DNA of 18,785 bases. Origin: an uncultured Lachnospiraceae bacterium (GTDB lineage: Bacteria > Bacillota > Clostridia > Lachnospirales > Lachnospiraceae). The notes below the pieces were generated by a model. The model was given only the letters and a program-made list of their open reading frames with translations, ran no database searches and was not told the origin of the DNA. The stretch spans positions 1 to 18,785 of the forward strand of contig CANQCX010000011.1 of assembly GCA_947591115.1 (NCBI GenBank). The letters run 5' to 3'. Numbering within the stretch: position 1 is the stretch's first letter; the number at the start of each line of letters is the position of its first letter. Below, piece by piece: positions 1 through 7,953 of this stretch. Position numbers and translations under genes: made by a program.

Positions 1-1669
1 CGCTGATCGTTCCCAGACGGCTCACAGAATCGTCACAGGTGCGCACCAGACTGCCGAGCTGCTCCATCGTTGCGGACGTTTCCTCGGTGGACGCGGCGTT
101 TTCCTGCGAAATCGCCGAAAGATTTTCCAGACTGCTGTGCACTTTGTCTTTGGAGCGGTTGATGGTCGCGATCTCTCCGGCGATCCCCTCCACCGCGTAA
201 GTGACGTTAGAAATCTCCGTATAGAGCTGTCCGAATACCTCTTTGGTTCGGTCGAGCTTTTCGTACTGGCTCTGAATTTCTTCCATAACGGTGTCCATCG
301 CTTTCACGCCGCTGTTGGAATTGGCGATCAACTGCTGCACGATCGCTTCGATCTGCTCGGCGGACTGCTTGGACTGCTCCGCCAGCTTGCGCACTTCATC
401 CGCGACAACCGCAAAGCCTTTTCCCTGTTCTCCGGCTCTTGCGGCTTCGATTGAAGCATTTAAGGAAAGCAGGTTCGTCTGCTCCGCGATATCTGAAATC
501 ATTTCTACTACCGTACGGATTTCCAATGCCGACTGATTCGTTTCATCTGTCTGCTTCTGCACCTCTTTGACCGAAGCCTGCGTTTCATTGCTGACCTTTA
601 CCAGCTCATCGAGCGTAACATTTACCGCCTTGTTGGAATCCGTCATATTCTGGGCGCTCATCTTCAGCGCTTCGATGTTCTCGGACGCCCTCTCTACGGC
701 AAATCCCATGTCGTTCATCTGCTCGGTTACGTCCTGCGTTTCCCGCGCAAGTCCGGAGGCGCCCTCCGCGATCTCGCCTATGGCGGCGTTGATATTGGAG
801 ATCGACTGGTCAATGGAGGCAAAATTTCCACGTATGCTGTCGGAAAAATCCGTCAGGGTTTCCGATGATACGTTTAGATTTTCTACGATACCGACAAATT
901 TTTTCAGCAGCGAATCTACGGATCTTGCGATATTGCCTACCTCGTCCTTGCGTCCGGTCATTTTCGGACTGATGGAGAAGTTCAGCTTTCCGTCCGCTAC
1001 ATCGTTTAGATCGGCAACGGATGCCTTGATGTTTTTTACGATGCCACGCGCGATCAGTCCGCCGAAGATCAGGCAGAGAATACCGATTCCGATCATAAAC
1101 AGACCGGAGTACAAAAGCCTGCGGGAATATATCGCATGCGTCGCTTTTGCGGAGATTCCGGTAAAAAGAATGACCTCGTTTCCGCTTCCGCCGTCGTCGA
1201 CCAACTGATACGCGCCGTAATACGGCGTTCCCTCAACCTGCACGCTGTCCGAGAAATAATAGCCGCTGCTTAAAATCTTCTGATAAACTTCATCGGACAT
1301 CTGCGTTCCCAGAATCCGGTTCCCGTCCGAATCGAGAATGGTGGTCGCCCGCCGCGTCGTCCCGTAAAATACCGTCACGTCTACTCCGGTATTCTCACGA
1401 AACTCATCCAGACGGCTGCAGTCCGTCGTCAGATTCCATGAGCCTCAGTACAGCTCGTCCCCTTTTAGCTGAAATGCATCTTCATTTACCAGATCCATCA
1501 TTTCCTTGACCGCGTAGACGGAGGATTTCAAATGATCCTCCCTCAAACGATCCGCCATTTCGTTTCCGATGCTGTTGGTCGCCAGTATCGCAAACAGCAC
1601 CAGCCAGATGATCGGCTGCATGACGCAGATCAGAATCTCCACCATCAGGTTCAGTTTCCATTTTTTCAT
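1..1669 (-). pseudogene. Methyl-accepting chemotaxis protein, interrupted by in-frame TGA, C-terminus off the left edge
   Basis: Chemoreceptor that would sense an extracellular ligand and signal to CheA/CheW. Reading from ATG at 1669 there is a positively charged N-terminus and a first membrane helix (about residues 8-30), then an extracellular sCache-like domain containing a DVTVFYGTTRRATTI stretch (positions about 1337-1381). A second membrane helix (around 1065-1130) precedes a HAMP segment and a long MCP signalling domain whose hairpin tip (EAARAGEQGKGFAVVADEVR, about 390-450) is intact. A TGA replaces codon 75 (1445-1447). The same frame then stays open to the window edge, so one nonsense change is the only lesion. 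The usual residue there is, from memory of the family, a basic one; CGA or AGA to TGA would need one substitution. The ribosome binding site is GAGAGGGAA. Alternatives are a sequencing error or reinitiation downstream. The MCP identity is very sure; its inactive status is only probable. Confidence 0.87.
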
Positions 1670-1707
1670 TTGTAATTCCCTCTCCCATCTGCATAAACTA
1701 TATCTTT

Positions 1708-1736
1708 ATTGTATTCAAGTTTCCGTTTTTTGTCCA
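1708..1736 (-). promoter_or_regulatory. Sigma-A type promoter of the chemoreceptor gene
   Basis: On the minus strand, TGGACA (1731-1736) and TACAAT (1708-1713) are separated by exactly 17 bases, each hexamer differing from consensus at one position. It lies about 40 bases upstream of the ATG at 1669. It does not resemble the sigma-D motility promoter often used by chemotaxis genes. Confidence 0.7.
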
Positions 1737-1776
1737 GTGGCATTTACGCTGTCCGGCCGCCACATGCGTCTTACGC

Positions 1777-1810
1777 AAAAAAAAGACAGCCTTTTATGTG
1801 CTGTCTTTTT
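1777..1810 (-). terminator. Intrinsic terminator downstream of ftsH
   Basis: GACAGC (1785-1790) pairs with GCTGTC (1800-1805) around a 9-base loop. The stem is extended by A/T pairs and, on the minus strand, is followed by a run of eight T (complement of 1777-1784). The plus-strand side also has a T-run, so it may work in both directions. It closes the spoIIE-tilS-hpt-ftsH transcript before the chemoreceptor promoter. Confidence 0.85.
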
Positions 1811-1949
1811 AGGAGAAGGTATTTTTACTATGGGGTATAGCAAAAACTATATAATGTATTGGGGGGTTTTACAAGAAGTATAATACCACCCTTTCCCGAA
1901 GAAGTGTTCACAAAGTTTACAAATTTTTCGTATTTTTTCTGTGCAACAT
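1811..1949 (-). other. ftsH 3' untranslated region, no gene seen
   Basis: About 140 bases of AT-rich sequence lie between the ftsH stop and its terminator. No supportable ORF is present. On the minus strand there are three related copies of TTTGTRAA, two of them adjacent as TTTGTAAAC and TTTGTGAAC (roughly 1909-1926). A TATATA preceded by TTGTAA at only 15-base spacing lies near 1850, a poor promoter match. Confidence 0.5.
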
Positions 1950-3791
1950 TCACAAATTCGTGCTGTTTTCCTCCGGAAAAAGCGCTTCGAATTCTGCTCC
2001 GGTAATCTTTTCTTTCTCCAGAAGAAGGTCGGCGCACGCCTCCAAAACGCTCCGATGCTCCATGATCATCTGCTTTGCTTTCCGGTACGAATCGTCGATG
2101 ATGCGCTTTACCTCCTCGTCGATCTTCTCCGCAACTCCTTCGCTGTAGCTTCTGGTATGCGCCAGATCCCTGCCGATAAAGACTTCTTCGTCGTTTTCGC
2201 CGTAACAGATCAGACCGATCTGGTCGGACATGCCGTATTTCGTTACCATATCGCGCGCGAGCTTCGTCGCCTGTTTGATATCCTGCGAGGCTCCGGTCGT
2301 AATGTCGTCGAAGACCAGCTCCTCCGCAACGCGTCCGCCCAGATCCACGATGATCTCCTGAAGCATACGTCCCTTCGTCTGAAACATTTCGTCTTTTTCC
2401 GGCAGAGGCATGGTATAACCTGCCGCTCCGGTTCCGGTCGGAATGATCGAAACCGTATAAACCGGTCCCACATCCGGAAGCAAATGAAACAAGATGGCAT
2501 GACCGGCTTCATGAAACGCCGTAATGCGTTTTTCCTTTTCCGAAATGACGCGGCTTTTCTTTTCCGCGCCGATCCCGACTTTTACAAACGAGCGGCGGAT
2601 GTCTTCCTGCGTAATGTAGCTGCGCTCCTCTTTTGCCGCAAGAATGGCGGATTCATTCAGCAGGTTTTCCAGATCCGCGCCCGTAAAGCCCGCTGTCGTC
2701 CGCGCGATCTGCTGAATATCGACGTCGTCGCCCAGCGGCTTGTTTTTTGCATGGACATTTAAGATCTCCTCCCGTCCCGCTACATCCGGTCTGCCTACTC
2801 CGATCTTGCGGTCAAAGCGTCCCGGACGCATAATGGCTGGATCCAGAATATCTACGCGGTTCGTTGCCGCCATGACGATAATCCCTTCATTGACGCCGAA
2901 GCCGTCCATTTCCACCAGCATCTGGTTTAACGTCTGCTCGCGCTCGTCATGTCCGCCGCCCATTCCGGTGCCGCGCCTTCTTGCTACCGCGTCGATCTCG
3001 TCAATAAAGACAATGCATGGCGCGTTTTTCTTTGCATCTTCGAATAAGTCGCGCACGCGCGATGCGCCGACGCCGACAAACATTTCTACGAAATCCGAAC
3101 CGGAAATGCTGAAAAACGGTACGCCCGCTTCTCCTGCAACCGCTTTTGCCAGAAGCGTTTTTCCGGTTCCCGGAGGGCCGACCAGCAGTACGCCCTTCGG
3201 AATCCGCGCGCCCAGCTGGGTATACTTGCGCGGCGAACGCAAAAAGTCCACGATTTCTTCCAGTTCTTCTTTTTCCTCCTGAAGTCCCGCGACATTGCTG
3301 AAATTTACATGATTGTCCTCGTCCGTCGAGAGCTTTGCCCGACTTTTCCCGAAATTCATCATCCTTCCGCCGCCGCTCTGCGCCGCCGCGTTGTTGCTCA
3401 TAATGATAAACAGGATGAAGAACGCGCCGAACATCAGAAGATACGGCAGGAGGTTTAACAGCCAGTTCTCTCCTTCGACCTCCGAAACGGTATAATCCTT
3501 GAAATCGTATTCGTCCATCAGCTTCTGCATTTCATTGACGTCGGAGGTATACATTTTATCCTTATTGCCGTCTTTGTAGTAGATCTGCAGGTTTCCGCTC
3601 GGAATCTCGCGGTTCTGGATGACCTCGACCGCCGAGATCTTATCCTGCTCTAACGCGCTTTCAAATTGCTCCCTTGTATAGGTGTTGCCGGTCGGCCGTC
3701 CGGTACTCCATAAGAAGTAGCCGACCAGCAAAAGAATCAACAGTATATAAATACCATATCCGCCCAGTTGTTTGTTTTTCCTATTATTCAA
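1950..3791 (-). CDS. ftsH: ATP-dependent zinc metalloprotease FtsH
   Basis: Membrane-anchored AAA+ protease that forms a hexamer and degrades misfolded membrane proteins and short-lived regulators. The 613 residues show two membrane helices (about 13-29 and 111-132) flanking a small extracytoplasmic domain. The AAA module follows, with Walker A GPPGTGKT (205-212), Walker B IVFIDEID (260-267) and the second region of homology with its arginine fingers (RPGRFDR, 322-328). The protease domain carries the zinc motif HEAGH (427-431) and a downstream Asp in GASQD that is the likely third ligand. Length is normal for the family. Translation starts at a TTG (3789-3791) supported by AAAGGAG seven bases upstream; this TTG overlaps the hpt stop as TTGA, so translation is probably coupled. 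It is the last gene of the spoIIE-tilS-hpt-ftsH operon. Confidence 0.98.
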   Translation of the reverse strand: MNNRKNKQLGGYGIYILLILLLVGYFLWSTGRPTGNTYTREQFESALEQDKISAVEVIQNREIPSGNLQIYYKDGNKDKMYTSDVNEMQKLMDEYDFKDYTVSEVEGENWLLNLLPYLLMFGAFFILFIIMSNNAAAQSGGGRMMNFGKSRAKLSTDEDNHVNFSNVAGLQEEKEELEEIVDFLRSPRKYTQLGARIPKGVLLVGPPGTGKTLLAKAVAGEAGVPFFSISGSDFVEMFVGVGASRVRDLFEDAKKNAPCIVFIDEIDAVARRRGTGMGGGHDEREQTLNQMLVEMDGFGVNEGIIVMAATNRVDILDPAIMRPGRFDRKIGVGRPDVAGREEILNVHAKNKPLGDDVDIQQIARTTAGFTGADLENLLNESAILAAKEERSYITQEDIRRSFVKVGIGAEKKSRVISEKEKRITAFHEAGHAILFHLLPDVGPVYTVSIIPTGTGAAGYTMPLPEKDEMFQTKGRMLQEIIVDLGGRVAEELVFDDITTGASQDIKQATKLARDMVTKYGMSDQIGLICYGENDEEVFIGRDLAHTRSYSEGVAEKIDEEVKRIIDDSYRKAKQMIMEHRSVLEACADLLLEKEKITGAEFEALFPEENSTNL

Positions 3792-4351
3792 TGCAGTTCT
3801 CCTTTATTTTCATCCGCGTCCTCCAAAAAACCGATGTATGGAAGATTGCGGTATCGCTGGTCAAAATCCAAGCCATAGCCTACGATAAATTTATCCGGAA
3901 CAACAAATCCGGTGTAGTCTACGGTAATATCCGTTACCTCGCGCCTGTCCGGCTTATCCAAAAGCGTGCAGACGGTAAGCGTTTTGGGGTTCCTTTCCCG
4001 CAAAAGGGCAAGCAGACAGCTTAACGTATGTCCGGAATCCAGAATATCTTCTACCACAATGAGGTTTTCGCCCTCGACCGGACAGTCCAGATCCTTTCGG
4101 ATGCAAGGCTTTCCGGAGGATTTCGTAGCGGAGCCGTAGCTGGACACCGACATAAAATCCAGCGTCATGGGAAGCTCGATCTGTTTTGCCAGCTCGGCTG
4201 CAAAAAAGACGGCGCCCTTTAAGACGCATATCAGATAAACCGATTCTCCCTGAAATTTGTCTGTGATTGATTTCCCGATCTCGGCAGTCCTTTGACGGAT
4301 CTGCTCTTCGGTCAGATATACGGAAATCTTATGCTTCTTTTGATACTCCAT
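3788..4351 (-). CDS. hpt: Hypoxanthine (guanine) phosphoribosyltransferase
   Basis: Cytoplasmic purine salvage enzyme that converts hypoxanthine or guanine plus PRPP to IMP or GMP. The 187-residue protein is of normal length. It carries the PRPP-binding motif VVEDILDSGHTL (99-110) with the paired acidic residues, an early LKGA loop (44-47) and the C-terminal FIVGYGLDFDQRYRNLPYIG segment typical of bacterial HPRTs. The ATG at 4351 has AAGGAGG eight bases upstream and lies inside the end of tilS, giving a 23-base overlap. Its stop overlaps the TTG start of ftsH. The order tilS-hpt-ftsH is the same as in Bacillus subtilis. The substrate choice between hypoxanthine, guanine and xanthine is inferred from the family. 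Confidence 0.96.
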   Translation of the reverse strand: MEYQKKHKISVYLTEEQIRQRTAEIGKSITDKFQGESVYLICVLKGAVFFAAELAKQIELPMTLDFMSVSSYGSATKSSGKPCIRKDLDCPVEGENLIVVEDILDSGHTLSCLLALLRERNPKTLTVCTLLDKPDRREVTDITVDYTGFVVPDKFIVGYGLDFDQRYRNLPYIGFLEDADENKGELH

Positions 4352-5798
4352 CCGAATCTCCTCCTTCGTAGCGCACCTCCAGAATGAAGGCTGTTTCTTT
4401 GGTTACTTTATAATCCTCGCTGATGCGGCCTCCGATCATCCATATGATCTTGCTGCCGTCCGCCAGCAGAAGCTGTTCTTCACGTATTCCCGCCGGAATT
4501 TTTTCATCGATCATGTAGCGGTTCAGCTTCTTGCGCCGTCCCTGCGCATCCAGAATAAAATAATCGCCCTGTCTTCGGGTACGCACAACAAAACCACTCT
4601 TTATCTTATCATAATCCACGAATTTCGTATACTTTTTTTTCGCAAAGTTCTCGTTTTGTCCCTGATTTTTCCGTACGAAAAACCGCAGCCTTTCCCCGCG
4701 CGTTCCCAACAGCACGCTGCGCTCCTGTCCGTCGTCCCTGCACTGCTTTAGCAGCGTTTCCGGAATTTCTACGCTTGGCGTTTTTTTTGCTTCCGCTTCC
4801 TCCTGCATCTTCAGCCGGAGGATGCCCTGCTCAAGGCGGACCGTCCAGCCGTACGGAAGCAGAACGCGCTTTCCCGATTGTTTGTCCAAAAGCGCCAGAA
4901 TTTCTTCTATATGGGTCTCCGTAATGTCCCTGCTCTGTCCTGCCGCCTCAAAAAGCACGTTGCACACCAGCTCCGCCTGAATCGCGGGATGGTATTTTTT
5001 TAATTCTCCGACGCTGAGCAAAAACGCGTCTTTTTCTTTTTTTACCGCCGTCCGTTTTGCTTTTTCTACCTCCTGCTCCAAAAAATCATACACCTGATCG
5101 AACTGCCGGATGCTTTGCGCGATATGCAAAACGGCTTTTGGATTGATCCTGCACATTTCCGGAAGAATACGCCGCCGGAGCCGATTCCGGCTGTAGGCTT
5201 CATCCTCGTTGGTAGAATCCCTGCAGTACGTCTTCCCCCGCTTAGAAAGATAGCTTTCGATTTCGCCGCGTCCGGTTTCCAGCAGGGGGCGTATCACAAC
5301 ATAGTCCCGATACCGGAGAACCGGCCGGATTCCGCACAGTCCGCGAAGTCCGCTGCCCCGCAGCAGACGGAACAACACCGTTTCCGCATTGTCCTCCCTA
5401 TGATGGGCAAGCGCGATTACCGCCTGTTTTCCTGTTGTTTGCCGGATTTCCTCCGCCCGACGGAAAAATGCGTCGTAACGCAGCTTCCTTGCCGCTTCCT
5501 CGAACCCCAGATGCTGTTTTTTGGCATACTCCGGCACGTTTACCTCATACCGCGTACAAGGGACCGCGATTTCGGCGCAAAGCGCCTCCGTAAATTCTGC
5601 GTCTCTTATGCTTTCCTGCCCGCGGATCCCATGCTCCACATGGACGGCTTCCAGTTCAAATCCCATCTGTCTGCTCAGTGAATGCAGCACCAGAAGCAGA
5701 CAGACGGAATCCGCGCCTCCGGAAACGCCTGCCACGATCCGCACCCCCGACGGCGCCATATGCAGCCGAAGCATATACTCTCGTATCTTTTGTTCCAT
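4329..5798 (-). CDS. tilS: tRNA(Ile)-lysidine synthetase TilS
   Basis: Converts cytidine-34 of tRNA-Ile(CAU) to lysidine using ATP and lysine, so that AUA is read as isoleucine; this is normally essential. The 489-residue protein opens with the PP-loop SGGADS (26-31) in an N-type ATP pyrophosphatase domain, with VEHGIRG and ALAHHREDNAETVLFRLLRG following as expected. A central tRNA-contact domain and the C-terminal TilS domain (FVDYDKI, then RRKKLNRYMIDEKIP) complete it. The start ATG overlaps the spoIIE stop by one base (TAATG), with GGGAGAAA just upstream. The end overlaps hpt by 23 bases. No lesion is seen. Confidence 0.97.
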   Translation of the reverse strand: MEQKIREYMLRLHMAPSGVRIVAGVSGGADSVCLLLVLHSLSRQMGFELEAVHVEHGIRGQESIRDAEFTEALCAEIAVPCTRYEVNVPEYAKKQHLGFEEAARKLRYDAFFRRAEEIRQTTGKQAVIALAHHREDNAETVLFRLLRGSGLRGLCGIRPVLRYRDYVVIRPLLETGRGEIESYLSKRGKTYCRDSTNEDEAYSRNRLRRRILPEMCRINPKAVLHIAQSIRQFDQVYDFLEQEVEKAKRTAVKKEKDAFLLSVGELKKYHPAIQAELVCNVLFEAAGQSRDITETHIEEILALLDKQSGKRVLLPYGWTVRLEQGILRLKMQEEAEAKKTPSVEIPETLLKQCRDDGQERSVLLGTRGERLRFFVRKNQGQNENFAKKKYTKFVDYDKIKSGFVVRTRRQGDYFILDAQGRRKKLNRYMIDEKIPAGIREEQLLLADGSKIIWMIGGRISEDYKVTKETAFILEVRYEGGDSDGVSKEA

Positions 5799-7675
5799 TA
5801 TTTCTCCCAGATTCCCGTTACCAGAATCGTCATATCATCCATTACATATCCGCCGGTAAACAGCAGAACTCGTTCCAGAATCGTTTTTGCCAGAACGCCG
5901 GCATTGTCCGTCCGGATGCTGCCGATGAGCTCCATCAGCTTTTCCTCCGGCTCCTTTACATGAAGATATTCTAACACACCATCCGTAACCATGACAAGGA
6001 AATCGCCGTTTCTGAGCGATTTTTGCGTATGCTCCGGCTCCAGATCGACATTGACGCCGGTCGGAAGCGAGGCGGACGAAATGCATTCCACCTCCTCTTC
6101 ATGGCGGATAAACGTTGCCGCCGCGCCGATTTTAATCAGATCGAGCTTTCCGGAATACAGGTCGATATCCGCCAGATCCATTGTGGAATAGGAGTGGTCT
6201 TCACCCTGCAGCACCATTGCCGAATTCATCATTTTTATCGCGGTGTCTTTGTGAAAGCCGGCCTCCATAAATTTCTGCAGCAGCTCCACCACCAGCTCGC
6301 TTTCCTGACTGGCGCGGCTTCCGGAGCCCATTCCGTCCGAAAGGCAGACAAAATACCTGCCGTCGTCGAGGGAAAACATGGTAAAATTATCGCCGCTGAC
6401 CGCAGAGCCGTTTTTCTTTTTGGATGCGATCCCCGGAAGCGTATAAAATACGGTGTCTTCATATGCGGTCAGTACGACCGGCTCTTTGGTCAGGATGGCG
6501 CGCGCATTCTGCTCCAGACGCAGCGGAAGATGAATTGCTTTTTCGAGCGCCCTTACATAGTTGCGGCTGGGAATCCCGCCGCCCCATTTGCTTGCGACCT
6601 TTGCTTTGATATACCGCCGTTTCTGCTCGTCCTCATAGATATGGATGTCCTCGGCGATCAGTCCCTTTTCTTTGGCTTCATAGGCGATCTTGGCGATCAG
6701 GACTTTCGATTTGGCATCCAGATTCCGGTTCCCCTTCGCCCATCCCTCCATCAGTCCTGCCATTGCGTCAAGCTGCTGCGCGATGACCAGCCGGTTTTCC
6801 AGCAGCCGTTTATACCATGCCTGATTCAATTCCATCCGGCTGAAGGCGCTGACCGCTTCTTCTACCATATTCGGATAGCGCGGGCAGTCCCGCACGTATT
6901 CCTGTTTTACGATCTCCTCCTTTGGCCGGTGTTCGACGACCGCCTGCAGCATGGCGCGTATCTTTCCGGATAAATGGATGCTGTTTCCGTTCCAGCATAC
7001 CGCGCAGCCTTCACATGCCGCGCACAGCTTTCCGGTTACCTCCTGTTCGAGATTCCCGACATCCTCCAGCGAGTTTTTTTCTTTCCGCTCGCTCATAGAG
7101 GAAAACGCCGCCGATAAACCGTCTACGGCTGTCGCAAACGCCGCCATCCGTCCCTCCGGATCATAAAAGCTCTCCTCCTGCTGCAAAACGCCGCTCCCCT
7201 CCGGCTCCAAAACCGGCAGACGAAGAACGGAGAGCATTTCCGCCAGATAATGAATGAGAACGGTTAATCCCAGAACCAGAACGCCCTCGCTGATTCCTAA
7301 AAGCAGCTCCTTTTGATCCGCCGATACAAACGCATGTCCCGAAAAATTCATCGCGATCGTGGTCACTCCGGCGATCAGTCCCGCCATAAAACCTCCGCAT
7401 TTGCGGTTCGCCCACAAATAAAAACGGATTGCAATGGCTATGATCATTAAAACGAAAATATATTTCATGACCATTTCTAACGACATATAATATCCCATGC
7501 CGACCATCATGCCTATGTACAGCAGCAGAGAGCGTTCCTGAAACAGGCAGTTTGCTGCAAAATACGCCGGCAGGAACGGATAATACCCCATAATGCAGAC
7601 CGCGCTGCACAAAAAGCCAAACGCTCCCTGCGCGCATCTTCTGATGTTTTTTTGTAAGCTTCCTTTTGTTTCCAT
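5798..7675 (-). CDS. spoIIE: Stage II sporulation protein E, PP2C-type phosphatase, short membrane region
   Basis: Dephosphorylates SpoIIAA-P, releasing sigma-F in the forespore, and also takes part in polar division. ATG at 7675 is chosen because GGAGGT sits 7 bases upstream and because a promoter lies inside the longer open frame; the protein is then 625 residues. Residues about 17-150 are hydrophobic, perhaps five or six membrane helices, against ten in Bacillus SpoIIE (827 residues). A regulatory segment follows with a four-cysteine cluster CAACEGCAVC (218-227). The phosphatase domain (about 425-625) has intact metal motifs: SDGMGSGSRA (446-455), TDGV (564-567) and DDMT (613-616). It is the first gene of the operon with tilS, hpt and ftsH. 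Function is sure from the catalytic domain. Confidence 0.95.
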   Translation of the reverse strand: METKGSLQKNIRRCAQGAFGFLCSAVCIMGYYPFLPAYFAANCLFQERSLLLYIGMMVGMGYYMSLEMVMKYIFVLMIIAIAIRFYLWANRKCGGFMAGLIAGVTTIAMNFSGHAFVSADQKELLLGISEGVLVLGLTVLIHYLAEMLSVLRLPVLEPEGSGVLQQEESFYDPEGRMAAFATAVDGLSAAFSSMSERKEKNSLEDVGNLEQEVTGKLCAACEGCAVCWNGNSIHLSGKIRAMLQAVVEHRPKEEIVKQEYVRDCPRYPNMVEEAVSAFSRMELNQAWYKRLLENRLVIAQQLDAMAGLMEGWAKGNRNLDAKSKVLIAKIAYEAKEKGLIAEDIHIYEDEQKRRYIKAKVASKWGGGIPSRNYVRALEKAIHLPLRLEQNARAILTKEPVVLTAYEDTVFYTLPGIASKKKNGSAVSGDNFTMFSLDDGRYFVCLSDGMGSGSRASQESELVVELLQKFMEAGFHKDTAIKMMNSAMVLQGEDHSYSTMDLADIDLYSGKLDLIKIGAAATFIRHEEEVECISSASLPTGVNVDLEPEHTQKSLRNGDFLVMVTDGVLEYLHVKEPEEKLMELIGSIRTDNAGVLAKTILERVLLFTGGYVMDDMTILVTGIWEK

Positions 7676-7729
7676 TTTTACACCTCCATGATTCGTATTC
7701 GTTTCCGCCGAAAAGCGGCGAGTGATTCG

Positions 7730-7762
7730 ATTATACGAGGGAGGGAAAAAAATGTTTGTCAA
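7730..7762 (-). promoter_or_regulatory. spoIIE promoter with consensus hexamers and 21-bp spacer
   Basis: On the minus strand, a perfect TTGACA (7757-7762) and a perfect TATAAT (7730-7735) are separated by 21 bases instead of 17. The Spo0A-activated promoters of spoIIE and spoIIG in Bacillus are known for consensus-like hexamers with 21-22-base spacing, so this matches the expected class. Transcription would start near 7722, giving a leader of about 47 bases. Confidence 0.75.
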
Positions 7763-7787
7763 AATAAATTCGCGTTTTGAAAAACTT

Positions 7788-7794
7788 TTCGCCA
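7788..7794 (-). promoter_or_regulatory. Probable Spo0A binding site (0A box) upstream of spoIIE
   Basis: TGGCGAA on the minus strand fits the 0A-box core TGNCGAA. It lies about 25 bases upstream of the -35 hexamer. A weaker copy, TCGCGAA (7809-7815, one mismatch), is 21 bases further upstream, about two helical turns. The -35 region itself (TTTGACAAA) is also partly 0A-like. Confidence 0.5.
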
Positions 7795-7904
7795 AAACTT
7801 CCTTCTTTTTCGCGAATCGACGCGTTTTCAATATGCTCAAGTATTTTAAGGAATTCATGCAGACGCGTTCAGATGCTCTGCGCCGGAGGCTTTTTTTACC
7901 ATGA

Positions 7905-7953
7905 TATAAAAAAGGCGGAGAATGAAAGAAGACGCCGGTCTTCTATTCTCCGC
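7905..7953 (-). terminator. Intrinsic terminator overlapping the end of divIC
   Basis: GCGGAGAAT (7915-7923) pairs with ATTCTCCGC (7945-7953), and an inner GAAGAC/GTCTTC (7928-7933 and 7938-7943) closes a GCCG loop. On the minus strand the stem is followed by CTTTTTT. The divIC stop codon TAG (7943-7945) lies within the stem. It ends the rqcP-yabP-yabQ-divIC unit and separates it from spoIIE. Confidence 0.85.

Noticed and set aside
1941..2762. A 273-codon plus-strand open frame antisense to ftsH
   Set aside because: It lies wholly opposite a confidently identified gene, has no family resemblance and reads as Arg/His-rich low-information sequence typical of the complement of a coding frame.
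4600..4640. KKKYTKFVDYDKI-like sequence in TilS resembling an inserted repeat also seen near 1920
   Set aside because: This segment is part of the normal TilS C-terminal region, so the resemblance is chance AT-rich coding.
6023..6973. A 316-codon plus-strand open frame antisense to spoIIE
   Set aside because: Opposite the well-supported phosphatase; no RBS and no recognisable domain. Length alone is explained by the codon bias of spoIIE.
7676..7858. Longer spoIIE start at 7858, adding 61 residues
   Set aside because: The promoter at 7730-7762 lies inside this extension, and GGAGGT precedes the ATG at 7675. The added residues are not SpoIIE-like.
7752..7904. Small plus-strand ORF with GGGAGGG upstream
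   Set aside because: It covers the spoIIE promoter and 0A-like boxes, and the purine run is the complement of the promoter spacer. No coding evidence.
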